Shown here: positions 1 through 9,250 of the stretch, one piece after another
Numbering within the stretch: position 1 is the stretch's first letter
Layout: every line of letters begins with the position of its first letter
Assembly (NCBI GenBank): GCA_048499805.1
Contig: JASNZF010000007.1
Span: forward strand, 62,001-126,000
Direction: 5' to 3'
DNA length: 64,000 nt
DNA from: JAWXBA01 sp048499805
GTDB lineage: Bacteria; Gemmatimonadota; Gemmatimonadetes; Gemmatimonadales; GWC2-71-9
Notes under the pieces: generated by a model
What the model was told of the DNA's origin: nothing
What the model saw: the letters and a program-made list of their open reading frames with translations, nothing else
Databases searched by the model: none
Made by a program: the position numbers and the translations under genes

Positions 1-539
1 GCACCTTTCGTTCCGCAAAGGCCATCACCCCGCCGATCGTCACCAGCTCCTCGTCGGCGGGCAGCCCGGTCTGCGCGCTGCCGCGCCAGATGCTCCGGAG
101 ATCGGTGGCCGGCATCCCCTCCCGGCTGGGAAGGAGCACCCCGACCACGCGCCCCCAGGGCCGGATGATCGGGCCCAGGGTGGCAGCGATCGCCTCGGCC
201 CGGGCGGGGGTGAGCCAGCGAGGAAGCATGAAGCCGCTGAACAGGATGGCGGGAACCACGCCGAGCACCAGCAGGAGGGCCAGCTGGAGGACAGAGGTGC
301 CGGCGACCAGGGCGGTCAGCACCGCCCCGATCAGGATCACGGCGAGGGAGGTGGTGACCGCGGCCGCGGCGAGGTCGCGCTCGACATCCTCGAGCCACGC
401 CAGCGACTCGGTGCCGCCGCGCAGTCGCCGTGAGACCGCTTCCGCGAGGGCCGCGCGGCTGGTCAGCAGCAGCGCAGCCTGCGCGGTGGCGCCGAACAGG
501 GCCAGCGCCAGCGCGAGGGCGAAGAGCAGCCAGATCATG
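1..539 (-). CDS. CNNM/DUF21-type membrane protein (CorC/TlyC family), 3' end beyond window
   Basis: Only the first 179 codons are in the window. The ATG at 539-537 overlaps the stop of the upstream gene (ATGA), so the two are translationally coupled. The visible part begins MIWLLFALALALALFG and holds about three hydrophobic segments, then a soluble stretch with a G-x-P-A-D-E-E-L motif leading into what should be the CBS pair. Together with the homologous gene upstream it forms a tandem of hemolysin-like (CNNM/CorC) proteins, a family tied to divalent-cation efflux or magnesium homeostasis. Function is inferred from family and neighbour; the diagnostic CBS and CorC_HlyC domains would lie outside the window. 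Confidence 0.75.
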
Positions 540-1713
540 CCTCCACCCCGGGCGGGTGGACGTCCGCCTCGATCGCATGGACCAGGACCCGGCGCACCCG
601 GCGGCGTACCACCTGCTCGACCCGGAGCCGATACCCCGCGATCTCCACCGCATCGCCCGGCCGGGCCACCCGTCCGAGCAGCGCCTGGACCAGCCCGCCG
701 ACGGTGTTCACGTCCTCGCGATCGAACTCGACCTGCAACGACGCCTCGAGCTCGGAGAGCGCCACGCCACCCTGGACCAGCCACTGCCCCGGGGCCACCG
801 ACTCGATCGGCTCGGTCTCCTCGAGGTCGTACTCGTCCTGGATCTCGCCGACGATCTGCTCGACGATGTCCTCCAGGGTGACCAGGCCGGCGGTGCCGCC
901 AAACTCGTCCACCACCACCATCAGGTGGCTGGGTCCATGCTGGAAGTCGCGCAGCTGGTGCCGGAGGGACTTCGCCTCGGGCACGAACTGGGCGGGGCGG
1001 ATCAGGGTCCGCCAGAAATCGGGGGCGGTGTCGGGCTCGAGCGCGGCCAGGCAGTCCTTGGCATAGAGCACCCCGACCACCGAGTCAGGGTCGTCGTCCA
1101 CCACCAGGAGGCGCGAATGGCGGGCCCGCTTGAAGACCGCCATGACGTCGGCGGTCGAGGCGGTCACGTCCACCGAGGCAATGTCGATCCGGGGAGTCAT
1201 CACCTCGGCGACGGTCATGTCGCCCAGGGCGAAGACGCCGTGCAGCATCTCGCGATCGACCGCTGCGGTGAGGGTGGCCGGGCGGGCCCGCTTGCCGCGG
1301 TCGGCGAAGGCCACCAGGGCCATCAGGGGCCGAAACACCGCCAGGGTGGGCTGGGCGAGCCGCCGGGCCACCGGGACCGTTTCCGGGGCCAGCACCGCGA
1401 GCAGGCGCGGGAGGAGGTCGCCCAGGACCCAGAGGAGTCCCACGATCATGACCAGGCGGAGCCAGGCGCCGGCGGCGGGCCACGCCCACCAGGTCCCCAC
1501 GAATGACGCCAGCGAGGCGGCGAGGACGAGGAGGGCAAGGTGCACGACGTGCAGCACCCGGGGCGCCGCGAGTGAGGCCCAGTCTCCCCCGACTTCCGTC
1601 GCCAGGACGCGCGGCAGCTCCGCCTCGCCCTGGGCGGCCAGCGCCACGAGCCCCGCCCAGAGGGCGAACCCGGAGGCGACCAGCAGGGCCCCAAGCTGGA
1701 GCGCCTCGGTCAT
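535..1713 (-). CDS. Hemolysin-family CBS-domain membrane protein (CorC/TlyC-like)
   Basis: 392 residues from the ATG at 1713, which overlaps the ybeY stop as ATGA. An in-frame extension to 1794 would run deep into ybeY and is not needed. The N-terminus has three or four hydrophobic segments (about residues 5-110, CNNM/DUF21 region). A CBS pair follows (about 165-290) with the family hallmarks VAEVMTPRIDI and VDEFGGTAGLVTLEDI, then a C-terminal CorC_HlyC transporter-associated domain (about 305-385). CorC/YhdP/CNNM proteins are inner-membrane proteins linked to Mg2+/Co2+ export. The ybeZ-ybeY-corC order is conserved in many bacteria, which supports the call. Confidence 0.9.
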   Translation of the reverse strand: MTEALQLGALLVASGFALWAGLVALAAQGEAELPRVLATEVGGDWASLAAPRVLHVVHLALLVLAASLASFVGTWWAWPAAGAWLRLVMIVGLLWVLGDLLPRLLAVLAPETVPVARRLAQPTLAVFRPLMALVAFADRGKRARPATLTAAVDREMLHGVFALGDMTVAEVMTPRIDIASVDVTASTADVMAVFKRARHSRLLVVDDDPDSVVGVLYAKDCLAALEPDTAPDFWRTLIRPAQFVPEAKSLRHQLRDFQHGPSHLMVVVDEFGGTAGLVTLEDIVEQIVGEIQDEYDLEETEPIESVAPGQWLVQGGVALSELEASLQVEFDREDVNTVGGLVQALLGRVARPGDAVEIAGYRLRVEQVVRRRVRRVLVHAIEADVHPPGVEA

Positions 1714-2135
1714 GTGAGCCGGGCCACGTAGGATTCCTGCCGGGCCCACATCGGCGAGGCCAGCCGACCGTCGAGGTCTCCCGGATGGTCCCACCCGAGG
1801 AGGTGGAGGGTGCCATGGACCAGCAGCCGGACCAGTTCCTGGCGCAACGAAATCCGGTGCCGGCGGGCGGAACGGGCGGCCACCCAGGGGCAGAGGTAGA
1901 GGTCTCCCACCAGTCCTCCGGTCGGCGCCGGGAGGGCATAGGCAATGACGTCGGTCGGGCGGTCGTGCCCGAGGGCCGAAGCGTTGAGCCGCCGCATGGC
2001 ATCGCGCCCGAGGAAGGTCACCGAGACCTCCGCCCGGCGGCGCTCGCCCCGCAACACCGCCGCCACCACCCGGCGCACGTCGGCATCGGACAGCGGGCGC
2101 AGGTGGCCGCCGACCTGGATCGCGGTCTCGGACAT
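1710..2135 (-). CDS. ybeY: Endoribonuclease YbeY
   Basis: 141 residues from the ATG at 2135; a longer in-frame reading would overlap phoH completely. The zinc-binding signature is plain: HGTLHLLGWDH near residue 115, giving the three metal-ligand histidines. The preceding RPTDVIAYAL matches the family TDVLSFP-like strand. YbeY is a metal-dependent single-strand RNase involved in 16S rRNA 3'-end maturation and 70S quality control. It lies 14 bp after phoH and overlaps the CorC-type gene by 4 bp, the classical ybeZ-ybeY-corC arrangement. Length is slightly short for the family but complete. Confidence 0.93.
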   Translation of the reverse strand: MSETAIQVGGHLRPLSDADVRRVVAAVLRGERRRAEVSVTFLGRDAMRRLNASALGHDRPTDVIAYALPAPTGGLVGDLYLCPWVAARSARRHRISLRQELVRLLVHGTLHLLGWDHPGDLDGRLASPMWARQESYVARLT

Positions 2136-2149
2136 AGCGGCGGCATCGT

Positions 2150-3103
2150 TCACCCGGTCTGGTCTTCGGCGTACGCCCGGATGATCTCCTTCACGAGCCG
2201 GTGGCGCACCACGTCCGCCTCGGTCAGGTACTGGAAGGCGACCCCGTCGATCCCGGGAAGGATCCGCTCGATCTGGATCAACCCGGAGTCCTCGCGGTGC
2301 GGCAGGTCGATCTGGGTCTTGTCGCCGGTGACCACGACCTTGCTGTTCACGCCGAGCCGGGTGAGGAACATCTTCATCTGGGCCCCGGTGGCGTTCTGGG
2401 CCTCGTCGAGGATGATGAACGCGTCGGAGAGGGTGCGCCCCCGCATGTAGGCCAGCGGGGCGATCTCGATGGTCCGGGTCTCGATGGCGCGCTGGACCCG
2501 GTCCGGGGGCATCATGTCCTCGAGGGCGTCGTACAGCGGTCGCAGGTAGGGATCGACCTTGGCCTGGAGGTCGCCGGGGAGGAACCCCAGCGATTCCCCG
2601 GCCTCGACCGCCGGCCGCGCCAGGACGATCCGCCGCACTCGCTTGCGGGCGAGCGCCTGCACCGCGGTGGCCACGGCGAGGTAGGTCTTGCCGGTACCCG
2701 CCGGCCCGATCCCGATGACGATGTCGTGCGACGCGATGACGCCGAGGTACTCCCGCTGTGCGGCAGTCTTGGGGACGATCGCCTTGCGCAGTCCCGGCAG
2801 GACGATCTTGCCGTCGCCGCTGCCGTTGGCGAGCTCGGGAGGCGGCCCGTCGGTGGCCAGGCGGAGGACATCCTCCGGGGTGACCGCCTCGCCAATCCGG
2901 GCGAGGTCGATCATCCCCTGCACCACCGGGGTGGCCCGCTCGAGCTGCTCGACGGTGCCGTGGAGGGTCAGCGCGTCGCCGCGCAGGCTGGCCCGCACCC
3001 CGAGGACCCGCTGCAGCTCGGTGATGTTCAGGTCGTTGACGCCGGCAAGGAGCAGGGCGTCCGCCCCCTCGATGGAGAGCTTGTTGGCGGCGTCGTCGGT
3101 CAT
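2150..3103 (-). CDS. phoH: PhoH-like ATPase (YbeZ)
   Basis: 317 residues. The Walker A motif GPAGTGKT (about residue 134) and Walker B FIILDEAQN (about 229) are intact, as is the TGDKTQIDLP segment typical of PhoH. The N-terminal 100 residues contain a KH-like RNA-binding region (ITELQRVLGVRASLRGD). PhoH/YbeZ proteins are ATPases that work with YbeY in RNA metabolism. The ATG at 3103 overlaps the aspS stop in an ATGA junction, so the gene is probably transcribed from the aspS promoter. Confidence 0.93.
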   Translation of the reverse strand: MTDDAANKLSIEGADALLLAGVNDLNITELQRVLGVRASLRGDALTLHGTVEQLERATPVVQGMIDLARIGEAVTPEDVLRLATDGPPPELANGSGDGKIVLPGLRKAIVPKTAAQREYLGVIASHDIVIGIGPAGTGKTYLAVATAVQALARKRVRRIVLARPAVEAGESLGFLPGDLQAKVDPYLRPLYDALEDMMPPDRVQRAIETRTIEIAPLAYMRGRTLSDAFIILDEAQNATGAQMKMFLTRLGVNSKVVVTGDKTQIDLPHREDSGLIQIERILPGIDGVAFQYLTEADVVRHRLVKEIIRAYAEDQTG

Positions 3104-4908
3104 GACTCCCCACTTCCCGTCAGGCCAAGGTCACGCAGGTCGGCGGCATCCACCACGGTGGGCGCCCCCTCGAAGAGGGCGCGCTGGGCGGTGGTCTTGG
3201 GGAAGGCGATCACGTCGCGCAGCGACGGCGCCCCCGAGAGCAGCATAACGATCCGGTCCATCCCAAACGCGAACCCCCCGTGCGGAGGAGCGCCGGCGCG
3301 GAGCCCCTCGAGCAGGAACCCGAAGCGCTGGCGCGCCACCTCGGGGGTGAGCCCAAGGAGGCCGAAGACCTGCTCCTGGATGGCCGGGTCGGCGATGCGC
3401 AGGCTCCCGCCTCCGAGCTCGGTGCCGTTGAGGACCATGTCGTAGGCCAACGCCCGGGCCTGTTCTGGCCGGCTCGCCAGGAGGTGCAGGTCGTCCGGGT
3501 GTGGAGCGGTGAACGGGTGGTTCACCGCATCGAGGCGTCCGGTGGCCGGATCGTGGTGGAAGAGCGGGAAATCGATGATCCAGACGAACCGGTTCACCCC
3601 CGCTGGGATCAAGCCCATCCGTTCCGCCACCTCGTGGCGGGTGCGGTCGAGCGACGGGCTGCTGACGGCGTCGGGGCCGGCCACCAGCAGGCAGAGATCG
3701 CCATCCACGAGGCCGAGCCGGGCGGCGGCATCGGCCGGGAGGAACTTGGCGGGGCCGCCCTCGAGCGCCCCGCCGGCACACTTGAGGCGAATCAGCCCCT
3801 TGGCGCCGAGCGTCCTGGCAGCGGTCTCGACCTCGTCCACCTGCTTGCGGCTCAGGCTGGCGCCCCCCGGGACCCGGATGCCACGGACCCTTCCCCCGGC
3901 CGCCATCGCGTCCCGGGTGATGGCGAAGTCGGCCCCGGCGAAGACCGCGCTGGCATCGAAGAGCTCGAGCCCGAACCGGAGGTCGGGCTTGTCGCTGCCA
4001 TACCGCTCCATCGCCTCGGCGTAGGCCATACGTGGGATCGGCGTCTCGATGTCCTGCCCCGCCGCCTGCCAGAGGGTCCGAACGAGCCCCTCGCCATAGC
4101 CCAGGATGTCCTCGAGGCCCACGAATGAGGCCTCCATGTCGATCTGGGTGAACTCGGGCTGGCGGTCGGCGCGAAGATCCTCGTCGCGGAAGCACCGGGC
4201 AATCTGGATGTAGCGGTCGAGCCCGGCCACCATCAACAACTGCTTGTACAGCTGCGGCGACTGGGGCAGCGCGAAGAACTCGCCCCGGTGCACCCGACTG
4301 GGCACGAGGTAGTCGCGGGCGCCCTCCGGAGTGGGCTTGGTGAGGATCGGGGTCTCGATCTCGAGGAAGCCCAGGTCGTCGAAGTAGCGGCGGGTGGCCT
4401 GCATCAACCGGTGCCGCAGGATCATGTTGGCCTGCAACTCGGGCCGCCGGAGGTCCAGCACCCGGTGGCGGAGGCGCAATTCCTCGGCCGGAAGCTCGGC
4501 GCCCTCGCGAAGGGAGACCGGAATCACCGGTGTGTCGGCTGGTCCGACCACGGTCAGGGCATCAACCTGGACCTCGACCTCATGGGAGTGCATGGTTTCG
4601 TCCCGGGCCGGGTTCGGCCGCAACGCCACCACACCCTCGACCAGGATGACCGACTCGACTCCCGGTTCCGCCGACCGGGCAAGCACGTCCTGAGGGGTCC
4701 ACCGCGGGTCGCAGGAGAGCTGGACCAGGCCGTCCCGGTCTCGCAGGTCGATGAAGACCAACCCTCCGAGGTCCCGTCGGCGGTGGATCCAGCCGCCGAG
4801 TCGCACCCGCTGTCCCACCATCGAGGCATCGAGGGAGCCGCAGCGGTGGGTCCGGAGCTGGGTCGCGGCAGTGAGGTCATTCCGGGAGTCGGTCGGGGCG
4901 AGGGCCAT
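3100..4908 (-). CDS. aspS: Aspartyl-tRNA synthetase
   Basis: 602 residues, the usual length for a bacterial-type AspRS with the GAD insertion. It has an N-terminal OB-fold anticodon-binding domain (about 30-125, WIHRRRDLGGLVFIDLRDR), class II core motif 2 (CFRDEDLRADRQPEFTQID near 235) and motif 3 (GFAFGMDRIVMLLSG near 545). It charges tRNA-Asp. It heads the aspS-phoH-ybeY-corC-corC minus-strand operon. The ATG at 4908 sits 6 nt after a TACGTT -10 box, so the mRNA is predicted to be leaderless. No Shine-Dalgarno sequence is visible. Confidence 0.97.
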   Translation of the reverse strand: MALAPTDSRNDLTAATQLRTHRCGSLDASMVGQRVRLGGWIHRRRDLGGLVFIDLRDRDGLVQLSCDPRWTPQDVLARSAEPGVESVILVEGVVALRPNPARDETMHSHEVEVQVDALTVVGPADTPVIPVSLREGAELPAEELRLRHRVLDLRRPELQANMILRHRLMQATRRYFDDLGFLEIETPILTKPTPEGARDYLVPSRVHRGEFFALPQSPQLYKQLLMVAGLDRYIQIARCFRDEDLRADRQPEFTQIDMEASFVGLEDILGYGEGLVRTLWQAAGQDIETPIPRMAYAEAMERYGSDKPDLRFGLELFDASAVFAGADFAITRDAMAAGGRVRGIRVPGGASLSRKQVDEVETAARTLGAKGLIRLKCAGGALEGGPAKFLPADAAARLGLVDGDLCLLVAGPDAVSSPSLDRTRHEVAERMGLIPAGVNRFVWIIDFPLFHHDPATGRLDAVNHPFTAPHPDDLHLLASRPEQARALAYDMVLNGTELGGGSLRIADPAIQEQVFGLLGLTPEVARQRFGFLLEGLRAGAPPHGGFAFGMDRIVMLLSGAPSLRDVIAFPKTTAQRALFEGAPTVVDAADLRDLGLTGSGES

Positions 4909-4914
4909 GCCGCA

Positions 4915-4943
4915 AACGTAATTCCCGCGCCGAGAGGCAGCAA
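4915..4943 (-). promoter_or_regulatory. Predicted leaderless promoter of the aspS operon
   Basis: Reading the minus strand: -35 TTGCTG (4943-4938), a 17-nt spacer, -10 TACGTT (4920-4915), 6 nt, then the aspS ATG. That spacing places the transcription start at or within a base or two of the start codon. The same architecture recurs before dus and truA. Confidence 0.6.
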
Positions 4944-5190
4944 ATGATTATCGTTCACCGGAGCCCGCCCTCCCGGCGCGATTCCGCCCCGGATCCCGGC
5001 CGGTCGCCTCGGCAGCCGCCTCCCCCACCCGACCGGCGGTGGGTCCTGGCCATCGACCGTCCTGACCGGATCCAGGCCTGGGCGGTGCACCGAGGTGCGG
5101 GCCGGGACCAGGGGATGGGGGCTTGAGTCCGGACCGGTGCGGCGGGCACGGCAGGCGGGGCGACCGACGACGCTGGAGCTGGTACCATCA
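4944..5190. other. Intergenic region between divergent aspS and the amidohydrolase gene
   Basis: No credible gene. It holds a hairpin (CCCACC at 5024-5029 with GGTGGG at 5038-5043, 8-nt loop) without a T-tract. I could not identify a convincing -35/-10 for the amidohydrolase gene. Confidence 0.5.
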
Positions 5191-5200
5191 CGGAGGGTGC

Positions 5201-6817
5201 ATGGCCTCGCGCAGAACGTTCATCTCCTCGGCCACCGCTGCGCTGGCGACGACGGCCTACGCCCCCTGGCTCCCCCGGCGCGCCGCGCAGGACCTGATCA
5301 TCCGGGGCGGGACCCTCTTTGATGGCAGCGGGGCGGCCGGGGTGGAGATGGACCTCGCGGTCACGGGCGGCCGGATCACGGCCATCGCGCGGCGGATCGA
5401 GGACACGGGTGCCATTGAGATCGACGCCCGCGGCATGGCGGTGGCACCGGGGTTCATCGACATCCACTCCCATGGCGACGCGACGATGGAAACCGACCCG
5501 CGCCAGGAGTCGCTGGTCCGGCAGGGGCTCACCACCATCGTCGTGGGACAGGACGGGAGCTCGCGTGGACTCGGCGTGGGTCGCGCCGGGGACGCATTCG
5601 GCGGTGTGATGGCGGCGATCGACCGGCTCCAGCCGAGCGTCAATGTGGCGAGCATGATCGGACTGGGGAGCGTGCGCGGAGCGGTGGTGGGCCTGGACGA
5701 TCGCCCGGCCACGGAGGCGGAGCTGGCCCGGATGGTGGCCCTGGTGGAGTCGGCGGTAGCCGAGGGTGCCTGCGGGGCATCCAGCGGGCTCGAGTACACC
5801 CCTGGCGCCTTCGCCTCACCAGCCGAGCTGACCGCCCTCTGCCGGCCCCTCGCGGCGCGTCGGCTGTGCTACTCCACCCACATGCGCAACGAGGACGACC
5901 GGCTGCTCGAGGCGATTGACGAGTCGATGGCCGTTGCCACCGGGGCCGGCTGCCCGCTCCAGATCGCGCACCTCAAGACCCAGGGCCCGCGCAACTGGGG
6001 CAAGCTCGATGACGCCTTCGCCCGGATCGTGTCCGCCCGGCAACGCGGCCTCGACGTCACCTTCGACCGCTACCCCTACATCGCGTACCAGACCGGACTC
6101 ACCAGCCTCTTCCCGGTGTGGAGCCGCGACGGTGGCACGGCCGCCTTCCTGGCCCGCCTGGACAACCCCGCGATCCGGGAGCGGATCCGCGCCGATGTGC
6201 TGGCCAAAGTGGACCTCATCGGCGGGTGGGACAATGTCCAGATCGCCAGCGTGAGTGCCGCGGCCGATCGTGCCGCCCCGGGGCGGCGGCTGGGGGCACA
6301 CGCCCAGGCCACCGGGCAGGAACCGTTCGACGCGGCCGTCGGGTTGCTCCAGCGCAACGGGGGCAACGTGGGAATGGTGGGCTTCGCCATGAGCGAGGAG
6401 AACCTCGATCGGATCCTGGCCCACCCGGCGGGGATGGTCTGCAGCGATGGCGGGGCCTTCGCCGTCGACGGCCCGACCCGACGCGGCAGCCCCCACCCGC
6501 GGGGTGCCGGTTCGTTCCCGCGGGTCCTGGCGCGGTATGTCCGCGAACGGCGGGCGCTGACCCTCCCGCAGGCGATCCACAAGATGACCGCGATGCCGGC
6601 CGCCCGCGCCCGGCTGATGGATCGCGGACGGCTGGCCGTCGGCCTGGCCGGGGACGTGGTCGTGTTCGATGCCGATCGGGTGACCGATACCGCCACCTAT
6701 GCCGACCCCTTTGCCTATCCCACCGGTATCGCCCTGGTGGTGGTCAACGGAGCCATCGCGCTGCGGGATGGGGAACGGGGTGCGCGCCGGACGGGGCGCG
6801 CCCTGCGCGCGGGATAG
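5201..6817 (+). CDS. Exported D-aminoacylase-type amidohydrolase
   Basis: 538 residues from the ATG at 5201, which has a good ribosome-binding site (CGGAGGG at 5191). An earlier in-frame start at 5123 is rejected because the signal peptide begins at 5201. The N-terminus SRRTFISSATAA resembles a Tat signal (S-R-R-x-F), suggesting export of the folded metalloenzyme. The metal motif DIHSHGD (H89, H91), the GASSGLEYTPG segment, THMRNE, AHLKTQG and SDGG match the N-acyl-D-amino-acid deacylase (D-aminoacylase/dihydroorotase-like) branch of the amidohydrolase superfamily. It would hydrolyse N-acyl or cyclic amide substrates in the periplasm; the exact substrate is unknown. It converges on a TonB-receptor gene. 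Confidence 0.85.
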   Translation: MASRRTFISSATAALATTAYAPWLPRRAAQDLIIRGGTLFDGSGAAGVEMDLAVTGGRITAIARRIEDTGAIEIDARGMAVAPGFIDIHSHGDATMETDPRQESLVRQGLTTIVVGQDGSSRGLGVGRAGDAFGGVMAAIDRLQPSVNVASMIGLGSVRGAVVGLDDRPATEAELARMVALVESAVAEGACGASSGLEYTPGAFASPAELTALCRPLAARRLCYSTHMRNEDDRLLEAIDESMAVATGAGCPLQIAHLKTQGPRNWGKLDDAFARIVSARQRGLDVTFDRYPYIAYQTGLTSLFPVWSRDGGTAAFLARLDNPAIRERIRADVLAKVDLIGGWDNVQIASVSAAADRAAPGRRLGAHAQATGQEPFDAAVGLLQRNGGNVGMVGFAMSEENLDRILAHPAGMVCSDGGAFAVDGPTRRGSPHPRGAGSFPRVLARYVRERRALTLPQAIHKMTAMPAARARLMDRGRLAVGLAGDVVVFDADRVTDTATYADPFAYPTGIALVVVNGAIALRDGERGARRTGRALRAG

Positions 6818-6839
6818 CCCGCACCGCAGGCCCCGGGCT
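6816..6839. terminator. Inverted repeat spanning the facing stop codons of two convergent genes
   Basis: AGCCCG (6816-6821) and CGGGCT (6834-6839) form a 6-bp stem with a 12-nt loop. The left arm overlaps the amidohydrolase TAG and the right arm overlaps the TonB-receptor TGA. There is no T-tract, so any termination would rest on the hairpin or on a factor. Confidence 0.4.
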
Positions 6840-9247
6840 CACTCCCGGCCGCGACCGCCACGACTGCCGCCCCCGCCGAAGGCCCAGGAGACATTCACCG
6901 TCATGCTCCGGGTGGTCACCCGGCTTCTCCCGGTCTGGATGACGGAGGGATCGGTCAACTGCTGGGTGGTCTTGCGCAGCTCGAATGGATCCTGGACGTT
7001 GACCGAGATGGAGGTCCGGTTGTCCATCAGCCGGTAGCGCATGCTGAAGTCGGCGCGCCACTGCCCGGAGGTGCTGCCCTGCACCAATTCGCGCCCGGGC
7101 TGGTACCCGAACGATCCCGACCCGGTGATCCCCGAGACGATGGTGCCGTCCAGGTTGGCCCCCACCGACCAGTAGATGTCCCCATCCGCCGGGCTCGGCC
7201 CCCGCGGGCTGCCGGTGATGGTGCTGCGGCTGGTGCTCATGTTGACCCGGGCCCGCCAGCCCGCAATCCGCGGCAGGCCATAGTTGAACGAGGTCCCGAT
7301 CCGCGTGCGCGAGGTCAGGTTGTCCCAGGTGGTGGTGGAAATGCCGTCGGCATCGACCGTGGTGATCCGCTCCCAGCCATCGTTGGTCCGGTTCCAGTAG
7401 GGGCCCACGGAGAGCTGGCCGAGGGCGCCGCTCCAGGAGAACGACGCCACGACGCTGTGGGTGGTGGAGGACTCGATGTCCGGGTTGCCGACCGAGCGGT
7501 TGAGTGGATCGGTGGATCGGTCGGTGGGGTCGAGGACCGAGACACCAGGCCGACTGACCCGCTGGGAGTACCCCAGCCGCACGCCGGTCCGTGTCCCCGG
7601 GGACCAGCTCAAGTTCAGGCTGGGATAGATCCGACCCTCGTTGCGCACCAGATCGGCCCCCGACGGCAGCACGATGTCACTTCCCACCCACTCCCCCCGC
7701 AGCCCAGCGACCAGGCCGAACTTGCCGAACCGGCGCTGCAACGAGAGGTACCCGGTCCCGATCCGCTGGATCCGCGAGACGCGCCGGTCCTCCTGCTCGT
7801 CGGGCACGGTGGCGCCAAACTCCTCGAAGAAGTTGGTCTGCTGGTCCTCTCGGGATGCGTTGCGCCGGAACGAGGTCCCCACCTCAACGCGGCCCTCGGT
7901 ACCGAGCGGGCGCCGGTAGTCGGCCTCGAAGCCGACCGCGTCGCCGTGGTCGCTGCTCTCCCGCCGGGTGAGCCAGGCGGGGAGCAACTCGTCGCCCAGG
8001 TATTGCGGCTCGGTCGAGATCTCGTCGCGGGTGTCGTTCCGGTTGTCGTTGAACTGGCCGGTCAGCTGAACCTCGAAGGTGTGGCGATTCGGGACCCACG
8101 AGTAGCTGTAGCCCAGCAGGCCATTGGCGGAGCCGCCCGTACCGTCGGTCGTCGCCAGCCGGGCATACTCCAGGGTGGGATCCTGGAGGGCATCGAGATG
8201 GCTGGTCTCGGTCCGGCCATCGCGGCCGCTGCCGTTGAGGTCGCCGGAGATCCGGGTCCAGAACCGGGATTCCTTGGTGGGCTCGTAGCGAATGTCGATC
8301 GAGGCGCCGCCCGACTTGCTGTCCCGAAAGGAGCGGTTGTCCTGCTGCAGGTAGGTGATGGGGTCCGCGAGCAGGTTCTGCCGCAGGGTGAAGTCGGAGG
8401 ACTCGGAGTCGCTCCAGCGGGTGTTGAGCCCGCCGGTCATGACCCACGGCCCGCGCTGCAGGGTGGCTCGCCCGCTGCCGGTTCGCTGGCCACGGGTCCC
8501 CCCCGCAAGGGAGAGCGATCCGGTGATCCCGAGTTCCACCCCCTCCTTGAGGACGATGTTGATGATCCCGGCTTCGCCCTCGGCGCCGAACCGCGCGGAG
8601 GGGACATCGATCGTCTCGATCCGCTCGATCTGGTTGGCGGGAAACTGCTCCAGGAATACTGCCAGGGAGACGCCCGTGAACGGCGCCGGGCGGCCATTGA
8701 TATAGATGGCCGGGGTGGCGCCGCGGAGCTTGATGGAACCGTCGATCTCCACCGTCAAGTCGGGAATGCTCCGCATCGCGTCGGTCACCACACCACCCTC
8801 GGCGCCAGTCAGGGCCTCCACCAGGTACCCGGTGCGATCGGGCTCGAACTGGACGTCCGGCCGCTCGACGGTCACGACCACCGCCTCCAACTGCACGGCG
8901 GTCTCCTGCAACGTGATTCGGCCGAGGTCGCGGATCTGCCCGGGCGCCACGGTGAACTCGGGGGTGCGGCTCGGGCCGAACCCGATCCGGCGGATGAAGA
9001 GGTGGTAGCTGCCGTCCACCACGCCCTCGATCAGGAAGCTGCCCATCGGGCCGCTCTGGACGCTCCGGACCACCGTCGAGTCGCGGGCGCGGAGTTCCAC
9101 CACCGCCTGGGTCACCGGAACCGCCTCGGCCGAGACGACCAGGCCACGCACGGTCGCCCCTCCGGTCCGTGCCTGGGCCCAGCTCGCGAGCGGCGCCAGC
9201 ATCAGCAGCAGCACGGCGCCCGCCGCGCCCTTTCCCATTCGATCCAC
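6839..9247 (-). CDS. TonB-dependent outer-membrane receptor with CarboxypepD_reg N-terminus
   Basis: 802 residues with a signal peptide ending at ASWAQA (about residue 25). A carboxypeptidase regulatory-like domain follows (about 30-120: TVRGLVVSAEAVPVTQAVVEL, then GSYHLFIRRIGFGPS). Next comes a plug (about 130-225, IYINGRPAPF and ARFGAEGEAGIINIVLKEG) and a large beta-barrel of the outer-membrane beta-barrel family common in Bacteroidota and Gemmatimonadota. The last barrel strand (VNVSWAFG) is followed by a short Gly/Arg tail, which is unusual because most barrels end on an aromatic residue. The ligand is unknown. MDRMGKG leaves two possible ATGs (9247 or 9238). The leader contains a terminator-like hairpin (see 9251-9330). 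Confidence 0.88.
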   Translation of the reverse strand: MDRMGKGAAGAVLLLMLAPLASWAQARTGGATVRGLVVSAEAVPVTQAVVELRARDSTVVRSVQSGPMGSFLIEGVVDGSYHLFIRRIGFGPSRTPEFTVAPGQIRDLGRITLQETAVQLEAVVVTVERPDVQFEPDRTGYLVEALTGAEGGVVTDAMRSIPDLTVEIDGSIKLRGATPAIYINGRPAPFTGVSLAVFLEQFPANQIERIETIDVPSARFGAEGEAGIINIVLKEGVELGITGSLSLAGGTRGQRTGSGRATLQRGPWVMTGGLNTRWSDSESSDFTLRQNLLADPITYLQQDNRSFRDSKSGGASIDIRYEPTKESRFWTRISGDLNGSGRDGRTETSHLDALQDPTLEYARLATTDGTGGSANGLLGYSYSWVPNRHTFEVQLTGQFNDNRNDTRDEISTEPQYLGDELLPAWLTRRESSDHGDAVGFEADYRRPLGTEGRVEVGTSFRRNASREDQQTNFFEEFGATVPDEQEDRRVSRIQRIGTGYLSLQRRFGKFGLVAGLRGEWVGSDIVLPSGADLVRNEGRIYPSLNLSWSPGTRTGVRLGYSQRVSRPGVSVLDPTDRSTDPLNRSVGNPDIESSTTHSVVASFSWSGALGQLSVGPYWNRTNDGWERITTVDADGISTTTWDNLTSRTRIGTSFNYGLPRIAGWRARVNMSTSRSTITGSPRGPSPADGDIYWSVGANLDGTIVSGITGSGSFGYQPGRELVQGSTSGQWRADFSMRYRLMDNRTSISVNVQDPFELRKTTQQLTDPSVIQTGRSRVTTRSMTVNVSWAFGGGGSRGGRGRE

Positions 9248-9250
9248 GGA

